Positions 37,875 through 48,907 of a DNA stretch of 64,000 bases are shown here, piece after piece. Below the pieces are notes generated by a model. That model made no database searches. It was not told the DNA's origin and worked only from the letters and a program-made list of their open reading frames with translations. The position numbers and the translations under genes were made by a program. The first letter of the stretch is position 1, and each line of letters begins with the position of its first letter. This DNA comes from Archegozetes longisetosus (Eukaryota; Arthropoda; Arachnida; Sarcoptiformes; Trhypochthoniidae): assembly GCA_018873245.2 (NCBI GenBank), contig JAEMBT020000002.1, forward strand, positions 6,546,001-6,610,000, given 5' to 3'.

Positions 37875-39246
37875 TTATATATTATCAAAATATTGAATAA
37901 TTGTTTTCAGTCCAAATAAATAGTTTTCATCTCGACCTTTGTTAGGAAAGACATGTGCGAAGTCTATCATTTTAATGATGGCTTTACTTTGATTGAAGTC
38001 ATGTACAAATAATAAAGAACTGGATATAAATTGCCATTTATTAATATTATAGTTTTGGAACCAGTCATGGATTGCTTTTAGTTGATGACTATATTGTTTT
38101 ATTAAGGCTTTATTGTTTTGAACGAATAACATTATTGCTATAAAATGAGTAATTATTAGAATATTTAACTTACTATTTTCATTATGCTCAAAACTGACCT
38201 TCATTTATGTTATCTGGAGTTAGTTTTGTGCCATAATCTTTTCCTTTTATTATGTATTCATTTGTATCTGAATTGTAAACCTAAGAGTATATGTTTCAAT
38301 CAATAAAGTTATTTGTTATTAAGTTTATATCTTCATACCGATAAATCAAATTATATTTACATTTCTAATAATAAGGGGATATCTTCAAAATAAATTCTGC
38401 CTCAAATCATAACATCAATTATAAACTCAAACATTCAATTCGATTGAGTCTAGTTTTTTCAGTCAAGCAACAAATCCTAACGTTCTTTACATAACTACAA
38501 CATGACTCAGATTCAATAATTCAAATCAAATAACTTCAATCAAAGTTGAATTGAATCTGAAGAAATGACAGTGAAGATCTAGTATACTCTAACCCGTTTA
38601 TAGTGAATGAGTGTATGCAGTGAAAAGGGTTCACTGTAAGTGGGATTCACTACATTCTAAACAAATCAACTATCAATTCTGTGTTTGCTGCAGAACATAG
38701 TGTTCACTTTAAACGGGCTTAGATTTATTAGTTAGCAGATTATGACAAACATTCTAAAAATTTATTGATTCATACTCTCATTCCCAGAATACGAAATCCA
38801 ATTTGTTGAGCGAACACATACTTATTCACTTCACTTGCGATCTTCTCTTCGTTCGCCTCCGGATCATAAGTCTTTGGTCCAATTTTTACGTCAAGAATCG
38901 ATGGCTTCTCGAGACCAATAGTCACATCATTGAGCCTGAGGTACTTTTTACCAGTCTTTTTGTCGGTAAAGATGTCATTATATTTAGGCACAAATTGTCG
39001 GAGTTGGAGAATAACTTGATCATAATCACTGTCGGGGCTCCAGATCAAGCAATACAATTGTGATTCACGTTCACTTCTTCTATCACAAATAGGTTTGAGT
39101 ATGTCTCGAGTAGACTCGTGCCTCAAAAGTCCTAGTTTGTTGTAACAGTGCCCGAAGCGATGACCGGCCACCTGATTGTCTAACGGTATAGTCTCTTCCG
39201 GTATTTCTTCAATGCCTTGATCACCATTCTCTCTGCATTCAATCAT
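37875..39246 (-). CDS. Ipmk: Inositol polyphosphate multikinase
   Basis: There are three exons: 39246-38776, 38280-38199 and 38137-37875. Phases close to give 271 residues. The ATG at 39246 is the first in frame after an upstream TGA. The inositol-phosphate kinase signature PSILDVKIG is present with Pro115, Asp119, Lys121 and Gly123, followed by GPKTYDPEA. GFRILGMRV continues across the intron into the next exon. SSSLLFVHD and the metal-binding KMIDFAHVFP lie in the last exon, followed by DENYLFGL near the C-terminus. It phosphorylates Ins(1,4,5)P3 to InsP4 and InsP5 and can act on PIP2. The introns are 495 and 61 bp. The length is compact, as in other invertebrate IPMKs. InsP3 3-kinase or InsP6 kinase is less likely given the size. 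Confidence 0.9.
38589..38722. mobile_element. 134-bp MITE with terminal inverted repeats, inside an IPMK intron
   Basis: The left end CTAACCCGTTTATAGTGAAT and the reverse complement of the right end CTAAGCCCGTTTAAAGTGAA match with few differences. The GTTTATAGTGAA type of end resembles pogo/Tc1-class transposons. It lies in the first intron of IPMK (38281-38775) and probably explains why that intron is longer than its neighbours. Confidence 0.6.
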
Positions 39247-39700
39247 TATATTTGATGAACTGCTTTCTGTTGCATCAAACCTTATGAAATATGTTCAACA
39301 TTATGTAATATCGATAACAGTTATCATGTCTTGTGTTCAACAGATTCAGTCACTTTTATCAAGTTTTCATTTGTACTCATAACTAACTCAATATCAATTC
39401 AAACATAAATTACGTGACTGAGCTTCGAGCCTTCGTTTCATTGATTACTAACCGCATCTTTTGAACTAACACTTAAGTGACTGAAAAACTTTAGAGTGTA
39501 GTAAAGCTAACAATGTCAATAGCTTAATATTCTTATATACCTCGAGTTACAATTCAATTTAAAGGCTCAATTGCATCTAGCTAAGTGATAGTTACATAAG
39601 TTTGGCGTTAGTTTGAAATACACAGCTGTTGCAAAACTTTCTTTTACTTAACCTTGAATTAACCTTGACTACTGCAAACTTTGAGTTGCACTTTTAATTC

Positions 39701-39739
39701 AGGTCAGTGTCGTAGGTCAGTGTCGTAGGTCAGTGTCGT
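39701..39739. repeat. 13-bp perfect tandem repeat, three copies
   Basis: AGGTCAGTGTCGT is repeated at 39701, 39714 and 39727, immediately followed by AG. It sits about 80 bp from the start of the dispersed repeat copy. Confidence 0.93.
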
Positions 39740-39781
39740 AGCTGCAATTTTTGACCCGCGAGCTAAAAGCGTCCTATAAGA

Positions 39782-40015
39782 CGCTCAGATTTGTTGAAGC
39801 AAACGATAATCAATATTGAAATACCTGTTCATTTCTTATACAGACCTTTCATTAATTTCTAACAATACGCAATTGATTGATACATCAAATAAATGTAGTT
39901 TAAAGTTTTTTGCAACATTTTATTCTCAATACAGACTAACAATTAAGTTTTGAAAGGTCACTGATGGGTCTTAACCCCTTAAATCTCTTTCCTACTGACT
40001 ATAACTGTGATTCTG
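39782..40015 (+). repeat. Dispersed repeat, copy 2 (first copy at 13974-14200)
   Basis: Same landmarks and order as the copy at 13974-14200: CGCTCAGATT, AATCAATATT, CATTTCTTAT, ACATCAAATAAAT, AGTTTAAAG, TTGCAACAT and AAGTTTTGAAA, then a weaker shared CTRACTGRCTATRRCTGT-like block. The orientation is the same. No coding frame is shared. Confidence 0.6.
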
Positions 40016-40573
40016 ATCTATATTCAGTTTTTTGAGAATGAGAACAATTGTTTCAATTATAAACAAGTAAACTTATGACTGAACTTTTGGGTGGATCACT
40101 AAAGAAATGCAAACTCGTTTCACTTATTGCTATGTCCAACTGTAGTATTAAATTTGATTCAACTTGACAATAGACTCGAGTTTAGATGAACTGTAATTTG
40201 CATATATTGTTATGATGAAAATTGGCATCTTATAGAATCTCAAAGGCTCTCAAGAAATACTTAACTCAGAATTGTCAATTTGAATTTGTTTGAGACTGTT
40301 CTAATGGAACTCAAATTTGATACAATATCCAAACCATTGAGCGAAAAGTTTAGCTACAATTGAAAAACTGATTTATTTAAAAATAAAAATTAGATTAGAA
40401 GGAGAATAAAATTTATTATGCATTATGAATAATTTATTTACATAACATGATCAACGAATCAGTTATTAAATGTCTCTAATTTGGTAACAATAACAAAAAA
40501 TTATTATAATTATCAAGACTAAGTCAAACTATCAAAATGGTTTCTAACTCAATATAGTGTAATGCGACGACGG

Positions 40574-43500
40574 TTAGAATTCTTCATCCCATCCAGTCAT
40601 GTCGTCGGGGGATCACCTTCAGTATCGGGTGGATACTGATCAAAGTTGGAATTGTCTATTGCGTTTTGAATCTATAATAACCAATATTAACAATTAATTT
40701 ACATTCAACAAACATTAGTCAATTCGTCTATGATTTATCAAAATTACACGTAAAGGATCAAAGCCTTCATCACTCAATCACATCAATCATTTATGATTAC
40801 TGACAATTATCTTCAATTAAGCACATTTGATTCATGCGAAATAATAGATTAAGATTTCAAAAGTTCATTCTTTGTTGTTTGTTTTGATTGAACCATAAAT
40901 TTTAAAATTCATCAAATCAAATGAGATAATTGATAGATCAGATGGCGATGTTATGCTTCAAGTCATTAACAGATTAGTAAAACTATTGACAAGTTAGTTA
41001 ACATGAGGTACAGCAAAATGAACTAAAGGCTACCAACCATTGAAAGTGGGATTGAATTATGCAAATTGGTTTAAGCATTATGAACACATTAAACATTTAA
41101 TTAGTAGTGATGCAGATGAGCTCACGTATCTGAGTTAAGGCCTGTCTGAGCCCAGCCAAATACTTTGTATATCCTTTACTGAGAAAATACTATTCGATGT
41201 TTTAAAACTGGATCACTTGACAGACCTTGTATACATTAGCAAACATGATTTTTTTTCCTAAGAATCCATCGAATTCAATGTTAATGAAAACTAGTTCACA
41301 ACTTTACTAATTAATCAATAATGAGCTCATTTATGATCAATGATTTTTGTTAGATATTTCAAGTCTTACGCAACAAGACTTAGAGATGATTAAAAGTTGA
41401 GAACAGCAATCAATGCTGTGATGATAATCTAATTATCCTGAGGGACAAATATTTAGCTCAACTTTGCTGTACTTATAACTTTACTAACCTGTCAATGACT
41501 TAAAGATCACATATTGATGAATATATATTGTTATTTAAGTTGAAAATGTCAAAGCTTTCTGTTCAAATAGTTATTCTACTTTTAAGCTTTTAATGTGGTC
41601 GAGTTGTGAAGGATCATTGTTTTTATGCAAACATACCAAAGGCACTATTGGAGGGTTTAGAGTACGCGATTTCAATCCTTCCCAATAAAATCCATCGAAC
41701 CACCTGCAAAATCAATCAATCATTACAACTACACCAATCCCATCTCTTCGGGTCTTACTTGTGCTTCTTGATGTCCTCAATGCCACCCTTTTGATACCCT
41801 AATCGTTCTGCAGGATTGTCGCGACACAACTTCTTAATCAGGTTTGTAGCATTTCGCGATATGGACCGCGGAAAATCTATTGCATCTATTCCTTTTAAAA
41901 TTATATTATACGTCTTCATAGGATCCGGTCCAGTAAATGGAGGACTTGGGAAAAATTAAAGGTTTTACATTTTGATTAATTGATCGAAAGCTTCATTAGG
42001 ATTGAAGAAACTGTTGTATGCTCTCAGTTTTCAGTTTGAAGTATAGGTTTAGATCAGAGCATGACAATTGAACAAAAATAATGGATAATATTTACAAGAG
42101 TCAACTTTTAAAATTAAAAGAAGAAATGATATAATCCTTAGCAAAATCAGTAAATAAATAGTTCAAATGAAAGTGGCTGCAATGAAACGGGTTTAATCAA
42201 GAGACTGACAATTGAAAATACATTAGTTGAATCAAATCAAATAAGGATCGAACCCGTCACTACAATATAATCAAATGATTTTCATGTTTTTTCCAAGACT
42301 CGACAATGAAGTTCAAATTTATCCATAGATTATAGCTTAATTAGTAATCCTCCTGAGAGTTTACCCTAAACAGAGGTTTGAGTAAATGGGTTGGACTAAA
42401 TGAAATTACAAATATTAGTCGAGCTTGATTGTGATTTTCCAATTCTACGTCGAAAAGTAGAACATTATTCATTTTTGAGGAAAGAGATAACTTTTACTTG
42501 ATTTGATTAGACTAAAGTATTTTGACAAAAATCAGTGTTTTGAAAGTGACCTGAATGAAACTTACGTTCCAGTAAGCAATTCGAACATCAGTACTCCTAA
42601 CGACCAATAGTCAGCTGCAAGAATAGTTTAATCATAATTGAGGAATTTAGATTCTATTTTAGAAATTTATTTTACCCGAATAGTCATGTCCGCGATTCAA
42701 AATGATTTCGGGAGCAACATATTCTGGACTGATTGTAATTAAATAATCTTAAATAGAAGTCATGCAGATTGAGTTGACAGAAACTTACGTTCCACAAAAA
42801 GTCCAAGTCTTTCGGCCGGGAGGTAGCAAACGTTTAGCAAAGCCAAAGTCAGTCAACTTGGCATATCCGAACTGATCCAGTAACATGTTCTCTGGCTTCA
42901 AGTCTCTGTAAATGATGCTTCGTGAGTGCAAATAATCGAATGCTTCGATAACACATGAAACATAGAATCGAGTAGTTGTTTCATCGAAGTGTCCGCGATC
43001 TCTAAGTATAGTCCATAGCTCTCCGCCCAAACATGATTCGAGCAACATATATAAATATTTGGCATCTATCCATAATTACATTAATTAAAATTCTATTTAA
43101 AACCAATTCATAACTTATAGAACCACTTCCAATACCTTTGAATGTTTTGTAAAGTTTCACAATAAAATTGCAATTCGATTCCATCATAATTTGTTTTTCA
43201 TTTAAGATATGCTGCTGTTGTCGCGTCTCAACGATTTGAGCCTTTTTCATAACTTTGAGTGCAAAGCTCTTTGTCTGGTCATTTGCCAATGTGACCAATT
43301 CTACCCTACCAAAGCCGCCAACGCCAAGAGTTGCCACCTTTCGCAGATCAGCCAGCAATATCCTTGAGAACTGCTCGTTCAATCTATTGGGATAACAAAT
43401 TGATTAGTTTTAAATCTTATTTAACAATCAGTATACGCTGTAATTGGTTTGAATTCAAATTGAATACCTCAGGCATAAGCCAATATCCTTTAGAGAAGCA

Positions 43501-46500
43501 GCAAGAAAGTGATAGTTTTAAAAACACAATTGTCAGCACAAGATAGAACAAACAAAATAAATAACTTACTTTCTTCTCTCAACTACGTCTTCATCATAAC
43601 GTTTCGTCTTAATATCGTCCAAATTACTGATAAGTTGGTTAAATGACCTGAACATTGAGAAAATAATACAATAACTCAGTTGTTTTGATAATAGCGAATA
43701 ATAAATTCGATCGTACTCTCTATCAATCACTAAACAGTTAACACCGGTATCAGAATCAGCGATAATATTAGCTGTTCGAACGTCTTCTCCCTGAAGAGCT
43801 CGTTCACCGAAAAAGTCTCCTCTACCTAGAGTACGAATAAACTTTTCGGGAACATTGTAATCCATTCCTTCTCCATTAGCACTTTGACCCATGACTTCCT
43901 TAAGAGTAACCTTAACTGTTCCTTTACTTATAATGAAAAAGGTGTCACCTTTGGCCCCCTGTCTTATTATATAATCTCCTTTTTGGTATGTTGTCTGGCA
44001 AAAGAAGAAAAAATGACATTCTATCAAATGCAAATCAGTGATGATAAAATCTTTTAGAACGTGTACTTGATTTCAATAGAACATTCAACATTCAGCCCTT
44101 ATTAAAGCCTTTCTCAAAGACCAGTAGGTTTAGTACCGGTTAAGCCATAGTAATATTCATATTTTCTCACCTGTTTCTTACATAATTTACTTTGAGGAAC
44201 GACTCTAAAAGCTTGAAATTTCAGTTACGATAAATATCTTATCGCTTGAAAGATATTTCTTATTTCAAATTTATCCTAAAGGCTATTATAATCAAGAAAA
44301 AGCTCCCACAAAACCATTTCTGAATTTCCATAAAAACATTGAGAATGCAGTTATGGGTTATAAAGGAAAATTACATAACAAATCATAATGAAATCAAAAT
44401 CAAATATTTAGCAATAGAATGGAATGCAAAAAACAAAGATTCAATACTATTACCGATCGATATTACTGCGAACTACAATCACTAACTCGGTACTAAGTCT
44501 AGCGACGAATCTTTCAATTCTATCAGACCTTGAATGTGATCGTGAATTCGCAATATTACAGACCAATAGTAGAAACAAATCAAATTTAGTTACGCAACTA
44601 ATATACTAGTATTACCTCTTCGAGTACATCAACTATTTTGATGATTGTCTCATCTGGTAATTTTCTAAATGTTGGAACAGTCTTAAGAAAGTCCATATAT
44701 TCTCTTTGTCTAATCAGTCCAGTTCTCATCATTATTGTTTGGAAACACTGCCTTTCTATCGCCCATAGCTTGCAGTCAATCAGTGCTGTGGGATTAGAAA
44801 ACATACTTTTCAAATAATTATGCATTTTTTCTAAACTCTCTATAATCACGAAACAATTTCAATTTGAATTATAATCAGATTCATTTTGCGGATAGTTTGT
44901 TAACACTCTTTTCTTCTAAAAGTTTAAGGAAAAATTGCTCAAATCAAGCTATTTAATTAAGTTTCTGAATTTAAAGGCTATTAAAAATGTCTGAGAATAC
45001 GAAATATGAATTTTAATTTAGTCGCGAGAGGAATATAATGAAAAGAGACAAGAAAATTGAGGATCAAAATGAGGGAGAAAAAAGAAATAAAAATGGGATA
45101 TGTTGAGTGAAGCGAATATACCTTTAACAGTAGCAGTTCGTGTGCAATTGTAAAGAATAGCCAATTCTCCGAAGACCTTTCCAGGACCCATCTTAGACAG
45201 AAATTTTCCTCCTTTGCTAACCTCCACTTTTCCCTCTTCCATTACATAAACAACTGATCCGACATCTCCTTCTTTGATGATGTATAAATCTTTCGCATAT
45301 TCTACTGGATACATGCAATCCGTTATTTCATTAATTTGTACTTCTTCTAAATTCTTCATGAAATCATTTTCAAGTATTGCTTTCATTATCAAAGATCGGG
45401 AACTGAAACAAATCGAAAACGTGAAATTTAGTTGAAGGATAAATGAAAAGCTTTAATTTGATTAAAGGCATAAATGAATTTATTGTTGTAAACACAATCG
45501 ATTTGGACACTATATTCAATTGGTTGGAATTATTTGAAGATTAATTTAGAACTAATTGATGTGTGAATGAAAAAACTTGTTTGGTATTAATTACTATAGG
45601 TGAGATGTGGACGAATTACTAAATTTGAATAGAACTTGAATTTGCTTGTTTGGAAGAATAGTTTCCTCAATTCTCTGAGACTATATCCTAGAAGACAAAC
45701 TATAATTTAATAATCAACATTTTTCTGTTAAGTTCTATTTGTGCTTATGTTAGTTGTGTAGTATGAGACTTATAAGAATTGACAATCGCTATAATGATTA
45801 AGCTTGAAACTAGACTATTAGCGAAACAATTTAAAAGAGAGTCTAAAATATTTATGTTGAATTCTATCGAAAGAGTGCAAGTCAATAAGAATGAATCGAA
45901 TGTTTAATAAATAAGTGTCATTAATAAAACGAATGCATTAACATAAATGATTGATTTGATAGCCATTAGTAATGTAAATAAGCGTTTGGTAATGGAAGAG
46001 TGAGATAAAGAGGAAGATTGTTTGGATAGACAGTAAGTCGAAGAGCTTATTAGTAAAAAGCATAGTAACTGATAAATTGATATGTCATGTTAACTCTAAT
46101 TCCTGTTGGCTGTGCAGCACGTGAACTGATCACTCTTTCCAACTCTATACCTCATGTGATATAACTATAATTATCTTAACGCTTTTTTTTCATATTACGT
46201 ATCTTCAACTCCCAGACAATTCTATTAGTTTATGGCTTTATTATTTCAACTTTTTTTTGATTGTTCAGATTTGATATTTTTGCACATATGTCAACTTAAA
46301 TCTTTTCCTCTTTTTATCAGTTTTCATTATCGAGTCATTTTTATTTGTATAAAATTTATTATCATAATCAAAAATAGATTTTAATCCAGAAAAACAGATT
46401 TTAGTCTAGAAAATGATTTCAGTTGAGAAAAATAAATTTCAGTCCAGACTCAGGCATAAGCTATTAATGCATTAATCAAATTATGTTCTAAACCTTCCCT

Positions 46501-48454
46501 CAAATGCCTACAAATAGGTGGCCAATTATTTATATAAATATAAGAATTACAGCTAAAAACTTATATCAAATTCGAGTAGAACTTTAATTGAAAAACTCAA
46601 TTATTTGTTGAAAGAAATATGAGTGAAATATAAATAAGTTGTTTGATTATTAAAAAGTGAAAGTAATCTATAAAGTGATAGCCATACGAGCTAGGAATCT
46701 AAGGATACTTTTGTTAGATGTGACTATATTTAAAAGCTTAAGCTATTCATTAGATTTATTTAAATAAACTTAAATGAAAGCCTCACTTAGAAAATATGTT
46801 AACTTATTATTTATATTAGACTAAGTAAAGGGAAATGTTTTTGAAAAAATGAGTATAATATACAGTATTGCTGATAATTTTTAGATAACCTTCAAAGAAC
46901 TTTTAAAGACGAGACACAACAATCAAATCTCATTATAACATACGCTTAATCATAAAATTCGGTATCGGTTAAACGGTTTAAACGTTTAAGTTATTAAATA
47001 TTCAATTATATATTCATAGATTTCATCGTCAATGCATATGGTTTGATTAAACTAAGTTTTCAGTTAACATCAAAGATTGTTGACCTGCATTCAACCAATC
47101 ATTAATACTTTTAGCTTTTTGCCTTATCTAACTATAATTATTATGAATTCATTCTGACCAATAAATCAACATTGCATTGCTTTCTAATTTTCTTTCACAA
47201 CTCAAATAGTTGGCAAACTTCCATTTGAAACGAAAACTTTCAAATTTAAATATTTAATTACCAGTTTTCAATCATTTTGGTCTAATTTGATAGTATCTGT
47301 TATATAATAGGGACCAAAAAGTTATTGACTGTTATTTGTCTAACGCGTAAACTAAAGTGCATGACAACAGCTCGTATGTTTGACTATTGCTTTGCTATTT
47401 TAATGCTTTGCTCCGCTAATGAAAAACACTAATTGTCTAAATTGGAGTAAAGTTGAATTGTTTTTTACTCAAATAAGCGAGAGAGAGAGAAAACATGAGG
47501 AAAATTTGTCAAATAATTTGGCACTTTGTTTCAGCCCAGATAAGCCTAAACTAAAATAAGTTAGCAATTAATAATCAAAATCAAAGGTCAAAAACTAAGT
47601 GGTTTGATCAAATTTGAAACTAAGACCAACTTAAATAAGTTCTCCACTGCTATTAATATTCCTTTCAATCATTTAAGTATTTAATTTGGGTTAACTCTAT
47701 TGCCAAACTTTTTGAGTCTATTTAAAAAAGTGTTACACAATTGTTTGTCTTTAAAGTTTGCTGAAAACTATAAATTTAAATAACTAAAGGAAATACTCAA
47801 CAAACAATAAAATGTTGTACACAACCTAACTAAAGTCCTAATTGAATGGCTGCTATTGCATACTTTACAACTGAATAGATATTTTACAACTGAACAGTTA
47901 AATTTATTTTACAACTCAATAGTTATTGTTACCATTAATACTATGCTTATCGCAAATTCCCTATTCTATACTAGAAACATTTATTTCGATACAAACTTTG
48001 ATTAAATGAAACAATGAATTGAGTTTTCAAAAAATAGACCACTTAATTAAACCAATTTTTCCATAATTGAATTAAAGGGAAAATGAGAAATCTGTGAAAA
48101 TGTGTTTACTTTTCCTCATTCATCCTGTAATTATCTATTTATAAGTCGATTATCGATACAACTGTTGCTGACTAGAGATCTTATAGCTGTTGGTTATTTT
48201 ACTTGATTTTACTGTAGAAAAATAGAGATAAGAGAAAAAACGAGAAGAGGCCTAAACAGTGATAAACACAAATCAAACTATAAATAGACAATAAGACGAA
48301 AGTACGATATTCTAAGTTCAACATTCATTTAAATATTAATTTTGTCATCATAAACTCATTCTTATCTCGCTATTCCCTTCTTTCTCTACTTATTTCATTC
48401 ATTATTAGCTCCTCTATTAATTATCAGTATCTATTACTTAAAATATTTCTCACC

Positions 48455-48495
<41 letters not shown>

Positions 48496-48907
48496 CTCTA
48501 AACACATAATAAGGTTAGTATTAAAACTGAAAAACAGTTAATAATTAATCATTTCATCAAAATTACAGACAATTAATGGTAGAAAATAAGGTCAAAAAAG
48601 AGTTAACTAACTGTTCAGATTTAGGATATTCAGTGAATTTCGTTTGAATTAGTTCTTGTAAAGTGAGTAAGGCCTGTGGCTCTGCGGATATTCCTAGCAA
48701 TCGGTTCTTTCGCGGTCGCGATAGGCTCCCAGTGGCCACCGATATAAATCCATCGCTTTTCAGAGACAAAACTGATTTGTATTTATCCAACTGTGATCTC
48801 AATTCTTGTATTTCTTCGTCCCTTTCGTTGAGCAATTGTTTCAATCTCTTCAGTTCATCTTCGCGTGAGGAGAGAATCAGTTGAAGATCTTGTGGTTGTG
48901 ATGACAT
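40574..48907 (-). CDS. cGMP-dependent protein kinase (PKG, foraging type), one-base frameshift near C-terminus
   Basis: Twelve exons: 48907-48612, 45402-45122, 44785-44616, 43994-43717, 43647-43570, 43383-43136, 43065-42789, 42728-42676, 42614-42566, 41944-41759, 41703-41637 and 40671-40574. Phases agree throughout. Exon 1 encodes the leucine zipper ([20 protein letters not shown]) and the autoinhibitory segment ending GISAEPQ. Two cyclic-nucleotide sites follow ([16 protein letters not shown] and [16 protein letters not shown]). The kinase domain has the glycine loop [10 protein letters not shown], catalytic [15 protein letters not shown], activation-loop TWTFCGT and PEYVAPEII, then the C-tail with FDGFYWEGL. 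It is a cGMP-activated Ser/Thr kinase downstream of NO and receptor guanylate cyclases; arthropod orthologues affect behaviour. The protein would be about 693 residues. The C5 run at 40607-40611 is one base short: as printed the protein ends early at TGA 40597-40599, while one more C restores [14 protein letters not shown] to TAA 40574-40576. Confidence 0.95.
45403..48611 (-). other. 3.2-kb first intron of the cGMP-dependent kinase
   Basis: This is by far the longest intron in the window. Animal PKG genes often use alternative first exons, so alternative promoters or N-terminal exons might sit here. I saw no second zipper-like coding exon. It contains the CA microsatellite near its 5' end. 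Confidence 0.6.
48456..48493. repeat. (AC)n microsatellite in PKG intron 1
   Basis: About 19 uninterrupted AC/CA dinucleotides, 119 bp inside the first intron of the kinase gene. Confidence 0.97.

Larger units (their letters stand above)
39247..40573. other. Intergenic region between IPMK and the cGMP-dependent kinase
   Basis: About 1.3 kb. It holds a 13-bp tandem repeat (39701-39739), the second copy of a dispersed repeat (39782-40015) and the presumed 3' UTR of the kinase. No gene is supported. Confidence 0.55.

Noticed and set aside
42240-42262. tRNA T-arm-like sequence (GACGGGTTCGATCC on the minus strand)
   Set aside because: Only the B-box-like piece is present. No A box, anticodon stem or acceptor pairing could be built upstream, and it lies inside a PKG intron.
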